The notes beneath the pieces were generated by a model. The model saw only the letters and a list, made by a program, of their open reading frames with translations. It was not told where the DNA came from and did not search any database. This document shows positions 36,048-43,009 of a stretch of DNA of 64,000 nt, piece by piece (position 1 is the first letter of the stretch; every line of letters starts with the position of its first letter). The DNA is from Sebaldella termitidis ATCC 33386 (GTDB lineage: Bacteria; Fusobacteriota; Fusobacteriia; Fusobacteriales; Leptotrichiaceae). The DNA is taken from assembly GCF_000024405.1 (NCBI RefSeq), contig NC_013517.1:1984001-2048000 (forward strand), given 5' to 3'. A program made the position numbers and the translations under genes.

Positions 36048-36797
36048 ATGAAAAAGCTATTACTGGTAATTTTTACATTCTTTTCATTTTCTGTATTTTC
36101 AGGGCCTGTGGGAATAATAGGAGCTATGGATAAGGAAGTAGCGGGACTGAAGAATGAAATTAAGGTAAAAGAAATAAAGAATATCGGGGGAATTGAATTT
36201 TACAGCGGGACTTTACAGGGGAAAGATGTAGTTTTATTAAAGTCAGGAGTGGGTAAAGTAAATTCGGCTATGGCTACAGATATTCTGATAAGAGAATTTA
36301 AAGCAGATAAAATAATTTTTACAGGAGTAGCAGGAGCCGTAAATAATAAGCTGAATGTCGGAGATGTAGTAATCTCTGTTGATCTTGTAGAGCATGACTT
36401 CGATACAACTGCTTTTGGCGAGAAGCCGGGGAATGTACCGGGATCAGATAACGGGAAATTTTATGCCGATCAGTCTCTGATATCGCTTGCAGAGACATCA
36501 GCTCAGAAGGTTCTTGGAAAAACACATGTATTCAAAGGAACTATAGCAACAGGGGATCAGTTTATAGCTGATAAAGCCAAGGTTAAGGTTCTGGAAGAGA
36601 CATTCGGTGCATGGGCTGTGGAAATGGAAGGTGCTTCTGTTGCACATGTAGCTGCACTTTATAAGGTTCCTTTCGTGGTTATCAGGGCAATATCTGATAA
36701 GGCAGACGGTTCGGCACATGTGACTTATGACGAGTTCTCAAATAAGGCAGCAGAAAACTCAATAAAAATAGTAAATGAGATGTTGAAAAAAATGTAA
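36048..36797 (+). CDS. mtnN: MTA/SAH nucleosidase with signal peptide
   Basis: The enzyme part has the nucleoside phosphorylase fold: VGIIGAMDKEVAGL, GVGKVNSAMA, GVAGAVN, AVEMEGASVAHVA and the catalytic Asp in AISDKADG. It cleaves methylthioadenosine and S-adenosylhomocysteine to adenine plus the thio-ribose. Unlike usual cytoplasmic forms it begins with MKKLLLVIFTFFSFSVFSG, a clear signal peptide, so export to the periplasm is predicted. ATG 36048 follows TGGAGGAAT; an in-frame GTG at 36036 overlaps the ribosome site itself. Confidence 0.92.
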   Translation: MKKLLLVIFTFFSFSVFSGPVGIIGAMDKEVAGLKNEIKVKEIKNIGGIEFYSGTLQGKDVVLLKSGVGKVNSAMATDILIREFKADKIIFTGVAGAVNNKLNVGDVVISVDLVEHDFDTTAFGEKPGNVPGSDNGKFYADQSLISLAETSAQKVLGKTHVFKGTIATGDQFIADKAKVKVLEETFGAWAVEMEGASVAHVAALYKVPFVVIRAISDKADGSAHVTYDEFSNKAAENSIKIVNEMLKKM

Positions 36798-36808
36798 TTT
36801 ATATTATG

Positions 36809-36840
36809 AAAAGACAGAGATTTTGGTTTCTGTCTTTTTT
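36809..36840 (+). terminator. Intrinsic terminator after mtnN
   Basis: AAAAGACAGA and TCTGTCTTTT pair across a 10-base loop, with further T after the stem. Confidence 0.85.
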
Positions 36841-36972
36841 ATATTTTCGTAATTTTCCGGGGATAAAATTAAATTATTTGATTATTTTTTATTGTTAAAT
36901 TATAATAAAGCTATATTTTTATTTTATAAAGGAAAAAATTATGGAATGATATGAGAGAACGGCAGGTATGAA

Positions 36973-37482
36973 ATGAAGAGACAAAGCTGGACAGAGTTCA
37001 GAAAAAATATAGAAAAAGTAATAAAAGAATTTGGCCTTTCAGATAAATTAAAAAGCGTAAATATTACACAAATAGAGAATATAGACAGAAAATTTATGCA
37101 GTCCTTCGTAGAGGGCGGAAAACAGAGTGCGAAGTTTTACGGCTGGATATGGGAGTATCTGAAAGATGAGATAAGCTGGGGGAAGCATTCGCCTGATTAT
37201 AAAAAAACCTCGGAAATTATCAGATATACAGCCGGCAGTACTGATGAAGATTTATATATTATATTTACCCAGACATACAGGGAAAAAGAAAAATTCTGGT
37301 ATTATGAAGGCAGAACAGATGCAATGATTACTGTAATTGAGGAAACTCCGGGAATAGACGAGTTTTATATTTTTGATAAAAAGTTTACATGGCTCCTTGG
37401 TCAGAATCATCATGATGTAATATTTGCCACAGGAAATGAGAAAACCGAAAGATTAAAAAAAGGCTTTGAAATTTACGGATAA
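36973..37482 (+). CDS. Protein of unknown function
   Basis: The 169-aa soluble protein has no signal peptide. It is rich in aromatic residues and contains KFYGWIWEYLKDEISWG, YIIFTQTYREKEKFWYYEG and GIDEFYIFDKKFTWLLGQNH. This pattern recalls small proteins found in immunity and accessory loci, though I cannot name the family. It lies in the region 37-42 kb that also holds SUKH-like genes. The ribosome site is weak (GGCAGG). Confidence 0.7.
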   Translation: MKRQSWTEFRKNIEKVIKEFGLSDKLKSVNITQIENIDRKFMQSFVEGGKQSAKFYGWIWEYLKDEISWGKHSPDYKKTSEIIRYTAGSTDEDLYIIFTQTYREKEKFWYYEGRTDAMITVIEETPGIDEFYIFDKKFTWLLGQNHHDVIFATGNEKTERLKKGFEIYG

Positions 37483-37644
37483 AGTGATAAAGTATATATA
37501 ATCAGTAATTATAAATATTGCTGTAAAAATATTTGAAGATAAAATTTTAACGGTATATATTCTGGTACAGTGTCCTTACTTGCAGTTTTTATTTAGAGAG
37601 GGACAAGATACTGTACTAAGATTAAAGAGCATTGGAGAGATAAA

Positions 37645-38124
37645 ATGAAAAAAATACTGTTGGTTTTCCTGTTTATGTCACTGGCAGCTTTTAGCAGAGG
37701 AACATTTACTGATCTGAAATGGGGAGATAATCCTGATGCAGTGGTCGGAGTACTCGGGAAGGCAGATGAAATAGACGGAAATGAGATGGTTTATAATCAG
37801 CTGAAATTTTTAGATATTACCTTTGATAAATTATTTTTGGGATTTTCAGGGAATAAGCTTGTTTACTGGGGCGGGGTCAGTAATGTAAATCTTGAGGAGT
37901 TCAAAGGTCTGGCATATTATTTCAGGGATAAGTATACTGCTAATTTTGATACTGTGGAAAGTGACAGTCTGATAGTATTTAAGTCTGTAAGTAAAAATAA
38001 TACTGTTTTATTTATGATTGATAAAAGTACTGTAAATAACGACAGTTTCAATATTGTCATTTCTGATATGACTGAAGACGGGATGAAATTCATAGACAGC
38101 GTGGCAAAGAGCAGAGGGCAGTAA
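37645..38124 (+). CDS. Secreted protein of unknown function
   Basis: The 159-aa protein has a signal peptide (KKILLVFLFMSLAAFSRG) and a mature domain beginning FTDLKWGDNPDAVVGVLGKA, a pattern like the 'folded small repeat' proteins in which W-G-D/S and a following helix recur. It is probably periplasmic. The 162 bases upstream contain an interrupted inverted repeat (GTACAGT / ACTGTAC) about 30-80 bases before the start. A terminator follows. Confidence 0.72.
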   Translation: MKKILLVFLFMSLAAFSRGTFTDLKWGDNPDAVVGVLGKADEIDGNEMVYNQLKFLDITFDKLFLGFSGNKLVYWGGVSNVNLEEFKGLAYYFRDKYTANFDTVESDSLIVFKSVSKNNTVLFMIDKSTVNNDSFNIVISDMTEDGMKFIDSVAKSRGQ

Positions 38125-38143
38125 AAAAACATGATTTTGATAC

Positions 38144-38186
38144 AGCACCCAAAGGTCGGCATAAAGCTGACAAGGGTGCTTTTTTA
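38144..38186 (+). terminator. Intrinsic terminator after the secreted protein gene
   Basis: AGCACCC and GGGTGCT form the outer stem, an inner GTC/GAC stem continues it, and six T follow. Confidence 0.8.
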
Positions 38187-38274
38187 TTGGAGTAAGATTT
38201 TGATATTTGTGAATTCATATTAACTGTGCTAAGATAAAATAAAAAATCAAAAGCAGAAGAAAAGAGATGAAAAT

Positions 38275-38916
38275 ATGGAATACATTGATATTATCAAGGA
38301 ATTATTTGCAGTTTCCTGTCCTAAAGGATATACGGCGGAAGAAATCAGTGCCGTTAGAAAATTATACGGAGGAATTCCTTTGTTTCTTGAACAGTTTTAT
38401 CTGGAACTGGGACAGTCTGACGAGCTGCTGTACTTACAGGACGAATTAATACTGCCCGGAAAATATCCCGTTTTTCTTGATTATGAATATATGATTTTTT
38501 TTAATGAGAATCAGGGAGTATGTCAGGCTGGCATTGTCAAAAGTGATGTTAAAATGGAGAATCCCCCGGTTTATGTAGGTTATGATAATAAAAACTGGGT
38601 AAAAACAGCAGAGACTCTGTCTGATTTTCTCACAGCAATGTACGGATATCAGGCAAGTCTGTGTCTGGAATATTCGTCAGAGGCTTTTTACTGGGTTTCT
38701 GATCAGGAGATACAGTTAATAGAACAAAGCTTCTCCAAAAGGCAGGAGGGATTATCAAACTGGCTGAATTTCAGAGTTGATTTATACGAAAAAGGAGAAG
38801 GAAGAATTGCATTAATGCATACAGGCGGAGATGTACAGATGATGTATGCTGCAAATAACGAAAAGGATTTTAAAAAAATACAGGCTGTTTTGGAAAATAT
38901 CGGGGAAATAATCTAA
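38275..38916 (+). CDS. SUKH-like (SMI1/KNR4) protein
   Basis: The 213-aa protein begins IDIIKELFAVSCPKGYTAEE followed by RKLYGGIPLFLEQFYLELG, the helix-strand start of SUKH domains, and then LDYEYMIFFNENQGVCQAG and PVYVGYDNKNWVKTAETL, which fit the later strands and helix. No signal peptide is present. SUKH proteins are typically immunity proteins. No toxin gene adjoins it; the next gene is a small unknown 44 bases downstream. The family call is by pattern. Confidence 0.7.
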   Translation: MEYIDIIKELFAVSCPKGYTAEEISAVRKLYGGIPLFLEQFYLELGQSDELLYLQDELILPGKYPVFLDYEYMIFFNENQGVCQAGIVKSDVKMENPPVYVGYDNKNWVKTAETLSDFLTAMYGYQASLCLEYSSEAFYWVSDQEIQLIEQSFSKRQEGLSNWLNFRVDLYEKGEGRIALMHTGGDVQMMYAANNEKDFKKIQAVLENIGEII

Positions 38917-38959
38917 ATGTAAGAAAATTGATTATTTTATAAACAGTTAAGGAGATAGA

Positions 38960-39424
38960 ATGACATATATTTTTGTAGATTTTGAAGGATATAAATACTG
39001 GATTGAAGTTAATGATGAGGGAACTGCTTTACGGCAGGTAACAATAGATGAGAATAATATAACTTCCATATCCTGCTTGGAGCCTTGTCTGGCAGATCAG
39101 TATGTTGATACTGAAAACGATTGTGAAATAATAAGTAAAGATGAATTTGAGAAGGTATGGGAAAATGCTGTTCTGCCTTATCGTAAGATATGGAATACTG
39201 AAAAGCTGAAATATAAAAAAGGGCAGAATATATCAGGCATAATAAAATATTTTTATCCGCAGGGAGCTGTTTTAGATTTGAATAATGGTTACGGATGTAT
39301 GAATATTGAAAATTGCAGAGAAAAGCCATTATATCCGGGTTATAGTGTCAGCGGGATTATTTCAGGATATGATGAAAAAAATATGTGGATTCTAATCGAA
39401 AATTGTGAATTGGAACAATCATAA
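38960..39424 (+). CDS. Protein of unknown function with S1/OB-like C terminus
   Basis: The 154-aa protein starts with an antiparallel-strand module (IFVDFEGYKYWIEVNDEG) and ends with a region resembling an OB fold: GQNISGIIKYFYPQGAVLDL, then a Gly-Tyr turn and PGYSVSGIISGYDEKNMWIL. It may bind nucleic acid or be a structural accessory protein. No signal peptide is present. It is cotranscribed with the SUKH-like gene. I do not recognise a named family. Confidence 0.65.
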   Translation: MTYIFVDFEGYKYWIEVNDEGTALRQVTIDENNITSISCLEPCLADQYVDTENDCEIISKDEFEKVWENAVLPYRKIWNTEKLKYKKGQNISGIIKYFYPQGAVLDLNNGYGCMNIENCREKPLYPGYSVSGIISGYDEKNMWILIENCELEQS

Positions 39425-39450
39425 AAAGGCTGGTGTTTATCAGCCTTTTA
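39424..39450. terminator. Bidirectional terminator between convergent genes
   Basis: AAAAGGCTG and CAGCCTTTT pair across an eight-base loop between the stop codons of the two convergent genes. Confidence 0.8.
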
Positions 39451-40344
39451 TATAAAATCTTTCATTAAAAATTTTTTTGTTCTTTTCTTTCCATTTATTG
39501 TAAGAATATAGATATATTCTCTGCATGGATAATTCCAATACATATCAGTAATAATCCCTTTGATTTCAGGGTTTTTTGTCAAAGTAACAATGTTACCAAA
39601 AGATAACGGTGCAGGTATGACTCTGAAAAGTTTCGGTTCAACTTTTAATATATATTCATAATATTTCAGTAATAGAAAGTTATCTTCTTTTCCAATACAT
39701 TGTAGTATTTTACCATTTTTGAGAAAAAAATCTTTTTTATGCTGTTCTAACAAAGAAAAATTTTCAAAAATATCATTTTTACTGCCAAGATAATGTCCCC
39801 ATAAATTAACAGGGTTACTTATTTTCTTTTCAAAATTTTTAGAAAAAATTAAATTATATTTCTCACTTATTAATTCATGATTATTTATAATTTTATATAA
39901 CTCTTTTTTGACATTAAATGTCATTTTTTTATGTTGAAGAGTAATATATTCATCAGTATCATCTATGCAATTAAAAATTTTGCCATAGGGTATTATATTT
40001 TTGAAATTTTCCAGATCACATGGGCTTATAAAATGATCCCCATCTTCAGGAAACCAGGGATAATATCCCCAACTTCCTTTTAAATCCAGTATGAAATCAT
40101 CCTTTATATATCTTTTAGTTTTGCTCTTTCCGTTAATATGAATAAAATACATTTGTTTTTTATCTTTAGAGTGAAATATAGAAGAAGAAATAATTCCCCC
40201 AATAGCAGGATATTTTTTTAATATTACACTGCTTCCATATGGAAGTATACTTTCTTTTTGAATATCAATTTCTATATTAAGATTTTTAGTAACAGGAAAT
40301 TTACTCTTTTTATCTTTAGATAGAATTTTTTCCAATATCTTCAT
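39448..40344 (-). CDS. Internally duplicated protein of unknown function
   Basis: The 298-aa soluble protein contains two copies of a module. Copy A (37-84) ends HINGKSKTKRYIKDDF; copy A' (250-297) ends TINGKKRTKKFLMKDF. A second pair, B (121-153, GKIFNCIDDTDEYITL) and B' (211-243, GKILQCIGKEDNFLLL), lies between them. A' also has KGIITDMYWN, matching the C-terminal domain of the SUKH protein at 15665-16801. The enzyme function is unknown, and an accessory or immunity role is only suggested by that link. It lies 23 bases downstream of the radical SAM gene on the same strand. Confidence 0.72.
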   Translation of the reverse strand: MKILEKILSKDKKSKFPVTKNLNIEIDIQKESILPYGSSVILKKYPAIGGIISSSIFHSKDKKQMYFIHINGKSKTKRYIKDDFILDLKGSWGYYPWFPEDGDHFISPCDLENFKNIIPYGKIFNCIDDTDEYITLQHKKMTFNVKKELYKIINNHELISEKYNLIFSKNFEKKISNPVNLWGHYLGSKNDIFENFSLLEQHKKDFFLKNGKILQCIGKEDNFLLLKYYEYILKVEPKLFRVIPAPLSFGNIVTLTKNPEIKGIITDMYWNYPCREYIYILTINGKKRTKKFLMKDFI

Positions 40345-40367
40345 GAAAATCCTTTCATTTTTGTAAA

Positions 40368-41279
40368 CTAAAACAGCTTTAACTGCGGATCATACTTTCT
40401 TTCTTTTTTCATTTTTTCCCTCATAGGATTCGTATAACTGAAAGAAATAGAGTATTTTTCTTTCAGGAAATTTATATTTTGATAAAGACTGTATTTATAT
40501 TCTTTTCTTTTTTCAGTATTATTGTAAAGCATATAAATATTTTTATACAGCTGGGGATAATTACGAAGAACAAAATTAAAAAATGATTTTCTTGTTTCTC
40601 CTCTCAGGTAAAGGATTCCCGGCAGTACATAGTGGACATCGCTTTCTTTTGCATGAGAAAACAGTGATTCTATATTTTCAATGCTGTCAGTAATATAAGG
40701 AATAATAGGCATAGAATGCATTCCCACAGAGGCATTGGTTTTCCGCATGGCTTTCAGTATTCGGAATCTCTCCATGGGCGGTGAAGCGTTGGTTTCAATC
40801 ATAGCAGCTGTTTTTCTGTCAGTAACGGTAATAGTGGAAGCAATATTTATATAAGTAAGTCTGGATAATTCATCTATCAAATCAATATCTCTCAGTATAA
40901 GTGTAGATTTGGTGGAAATAATAGCAGGATTTTTATGTTTAATAAGAAGTTTCAGTATTTCAGGCATAATTTTGTTATTCTTTTCTACAGCCTGATAACT
41001 GTCTGTGACACCGCCTATATTTATTACTTCATGTTTCCATGATTTGGAGCTGAGCTGTCTGTCCAGCTCTTCCACAATATTGGTTTTTACATATATTTCA
41101 TTAAAAAAATCATCTGAATTGGAATTTATATATTTGTGCGAATAAAGGGCATAGCAGTATTTACAGTTATGAATACAGCCTCTGTATATATTCAGATCCC
41201 ATTTATATGGAAAACCGCCGCTGACTTTGTTCAGTGCAGATTTGCATGTGATATTTTTATATCGGACAGTATTCTTCAT
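40368..41279 (-). CDS. Radical SAM protein, SplB-like
   Basis: The 303-aa protein has the radical SAM cysteine motif GCIHNCKYCYA (CxxxCxxC, about residues 35-45), INIGGVTDSYQ and a downstream TITVTDRKTAAMIE segment, as in the SplB/COG1533 group related to spore photoproduct lyase. Such proteins bind a 4Fe-4S cluster and cleave AdoMet. The substrate is unknown, and the organism is not expected to sporulate, so DNA photoproduct repair should not be assumed. Confidence 0.88.
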   Translation of the reverse strand: MKNTVRYKNITCKSALNKVSGGFPYKWDLNIYRGCIHNCKYCYALYSHKYINSNSDDFFNEIYVKTNIVEELDRQLSSKSWKHEVINIGGVTDSYQAVEKNNKIMPEILKLLIKHKNPAIISTKSTLILRDIDLIDELSRLTYINIASTITVTDRKTAAMIETNASPPMERFRILKAMRKTNASVGMHSMPIIPYITDSIENIESLFSHAKESDVHYVLPGILYLRGETRKSFFNFVLRNYPQLYKNIYMLYNNTEKRKEYKYSLYQNINFLKEKYSISFSYTNPMREKMKKERKYDPQLKLF

Positions 41280-41314
41280 ACTAAAACCGCCTTTTTAATT
41301 AATTTCTTAATTTT

Positions 41315-41343
41315 AGTATATCATTTCAAATAGAGTTTGTAAA
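41315..41343 (-). promoter_or_regulatory. Promoter of the radical SAM gene
   Basis: On the minus strand TTTACA (41338-41343) and TATACT (41315-41320) are spaced by 17 bases with TGA before the -10 box. Confidence 0.75.
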
Positions 41344-41370
41344 TTTAATAAAATAACCTTTTTAAAATGA

Positions 41371-41399
41371 TTGACAAAGTATAGAAATAATTATATATT
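41371..41399 (+). promoter_or_regulatory. Promoter of the 41.4-kb membrane protein gene
   Basis: TTGACA (41371-41376) and TATATT (41394-41399) are spaced by 17 bases. Confidence 0.75.
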
Positions 41400-41432
41400 T
41401 TTAATAAGTTTATTGTAGAAAGGGAGAATTAA

Positions 41433-42176
41433 ATGGTATTTCTTTTTATACCAATGTTGATTATACTGATGTTGGTGCTTTTCATACTTGTACTTACGTT
41501 ATTTATTGCTAAATCTAAAAACAGGGGAAATTATGCAGAAGATGAATATATACCGGGGGAGATATATAATTATTCTATACAGGAGCGTTATTTTACAATA
41601 GAGGCATTAAATATGAAACTTATTATACTTCCTTTGATAGTGTCTTTTGTAACTGTTTCTCTTTTATTCGGAATAATTATTATGGCAGAAACAGAAATAC
41701 CTGTTTTATCTGATACGGGAAAAGAAATTATGAACGGTTACGCAGTGTGGTTTATACAGTTTATAGTTATACAGCTGATGGTTTTTATGCTTTTTGCATT
41801 ATATAAAAAAATACGGATAACGGCAGAGAACGGAACCTTGTATATTAACGGCGTGATACAGGATATAAGATATTATCAGATCAGGAAAATATTCGCGGAA
41901 AATAGTCTGCTTTACCTGAAAACGGAAAGAAAGCTGTGGATTTTGCTTCCTGCCGCAGCAGAAGGGCTGAAAAAATATCCGAAAAGAGATATCTTAAAAA
42001 AGCAAACAGAAGAGATAAATAATAAGCTTAGAACAATAGAAAAAATTCTCTCGGGCAGTGATGCGGAATATAAAAATTTCAGCTGGATAAGAAATCGGCT
42101 TCTTGGTTTTGGGGGAATATTTGTACTTTTGGCGTTGGTTTCAATAGGAATGCTTATAACTAAATATTACATATAA
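41433..42176 (+). CDS. Membrane protein with PH-like domain, unknown function
   Basis: The 247-aa protein has an N-terminal membrane helix (about 2-25), two further helices (about 64-85 and 107-127), a soluble domain with GTLYINGVIQDIRYYQIRKI and ERKLWILLP, and a C-terminal helix (about 221-243). The strand pattern of the soluble part resembles the bacterial PH-like domain of YcxB-type proteins. The function is unknown. It has its own promoter and an AAAGGGAG ribosome site. Confidence 0.7.
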   Translation: MVFLFIPMLIILMLVLFILVLTLFIAKSKNRGNYAEDEYIPGEIYNYSIQERYFTIEALNMKLIILPLIVSFVTVSLLFGIIIMAETEIPVLSDTGKEIMNGYAVWFIQFIVIQLMVFMLFALYKKIRITAENGTLYINGVIQDIRYYQIRKIFAENSLLYLKTERKLWILLPAAAEGLKKYPKRDILKKQTEEINNKLRTIEKILSGSDAEYKNFSWIRNRLLGFGGIFVLLALVSIGMLITKYYI

Positions 42177-42283
42177 GAATGTATGAAGCAGTCTGATATT
42201 TTTAAAATATAAAATAATAATAATTTATAAAATTTATTTAGTAAAAAAATATGTTATAAAAAATAAAAGGCAGGTGATACCAT

Positions 42284-42652
42284 CTGAACAGTATAATATG
42301 TGAAAGAGTTTATGATTCTGAAATAAAGGCAGGCTACAGAATTTTAGCAGACCGTTTATGGCCCAGAGGAGTAAAGAAAACAGATCTCCAATATGATGTA
42401 TGGTTTAAGGATATTACACCGACACCGGAAATACGAAAAGAATTCGGACATAAAGAAGAAAATTTTGATATATTTAAAGTCCGTTATCTGAATGAACTGA
42501 ATACTAATCCTAAAAGCGGTGAATTTATACAGTTAGTGTCGGATAAGCTGAAAAAAGAAAATGTGATTTTACTGTATGCAGCAAAGGATACTGTTTATAA
42601 TCATGCAGTAATTTTAAAAGAGTGGCTGGAAGAAAAATTAAATGGAAAATAA
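42284..42652 (+). CDS. DUF488-family protein, apparent CTG start
   Basis: The 122-aa protein matches DUF488 throughout: ERVYDSEIKAGYRILADRLW, PRGVKKTDLQYDVWFKDITP, EFGHKEENFDIFKVRYLNEL and LLYAAKDTVYNHAVILKEWL. There is no in-frame ATG, GTG or TTG at the N terminus. An in-frame TGA lies at 42275, and the best start is CTG 42284, six bases after CAGGTGA. The region upstream of the conserved part is only a few codons, so the gene looks complete. Its function is unknown in the family. Confidence 0.75.
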   Translation: MNSIICERVYDSEIKAGYRILADRLWPRGVKKTDLQYDVWFKDITPTPEIRKEFGHKEENFDIFKVRYLNELNTNPKSGEFIQLVSDKLKKENVILLYAAKDTVYNHAVILKEWLEEKLNGK

Positions 42653-42671
42653 GCTTATATAATAAGAATTA

Positions 42672-42710
42672 GTTTTGTATATGTTTTCATTAAAAATCGA
42701 TATACAAAAC
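42672..42710. repeat. Perfect 11-bp inverted repeat upstream of the arg promoter
   Basis: GTTTTGTATAT and ATATACAAAAC flank a 17-base spacer, ending three bases before the -35 box of the arg leader promoter. It may be an operator for a regulator, or a weak terminator for the DUF488 gene, but no T tract follows directly. Confidence 0.6.
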
Positions 42711-42713
42711 ATA

Positions 42714-42742
42714 TTGATTTTTCAAAAAAAATCTGATATACT
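42714..42742 (+). promoter_or_regulatory. Promoter of the arginine operon leader
   Basis: TTGATT (42714-42719) and TATACT (42737-42742) are spaced by 17 bases with TGA before the -10 box. The predicted +1 is near 42749, 30 bases before the leader-peptide ATG and about 260 bases before argC. Confidence 0.7.
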
Positions 42743-42778
42743 TTTCATATAATAAAAAAAGAAAGAGTGGTGAGAGCA

Positions 42779-42844
42779 ATGATTAAATTTATAAGAAGGA
42801 TAAGGGAAAGAAATTTTAGAATTAAATACCCTTGTCATGACTAA
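42779..42844 (+). CDS. argL: Arginine-rich leader peptide of the arg operon
   Basis: An ATG behind AGTGGTGAG opens a 21-codon frame. Its residues 6-14 read RRIRERNFR, with five arginine codons in nine positions (AGA and AGG); the stop codon is at 42842. No function as a protein is expected. The position, just after a promoter and before competing RNA stems and a terminator upstream of argC, is that of an attenuator leader peptide in which arginine-tRNA shortage stalls the ribosome. The name argL is my label. Confidence 0.7.
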   Translation: MIKFIRRIRERNFRIKYPCHD

Positions 42845-42977
42845 TTTAATCATTGTATATATAGATAGATAATAATGTTAGTCAATGGCCTTCAAGCTGT
42901 TGACTTTTATTATAAATGCTAGATGAAGTAAATATATGCGGAATCTTATGATGAATTGTCATAAGGTTCCTTTTTTT
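42838..42977 (+). promoter_or_regulatory. Putative arginine attenuator: competing RNA stems and terminator
   Basis: By eye, four pairings are possible. (1) TGACTAA (42838-42844, covering the leader stop codon) with TTAGTCA (42878-42884). (2) AGTCAATGGC (42880-42889) with GCTGTTGACT (42896-42905), which excludes (1). (3) TTTATTATAA (42906-42915) with TTATGATGAA (42946-42955), which would break the terminator. (4) the terminator GGAATCTTATGA (42940-42951) with TCATAAGGTTCC (42959-42970), followed by seven T. This is the layout of a ribosome-controlled attenuator. The stabilities were not computed. Confidence 0.65.
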
Positions 42978-43009
42978 ATAAAAATAAAAATAAATCAGGA
43001 GGAAATAAA

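Noticed and set aside
42660-42760. ArgR box upstream of the arg leader
   Set aside because: I saw no sequence close to the TGAAT-N4-ATTCA type ARG box. The perfect inverted repeat there has a different sequence and a 17-base spacer.
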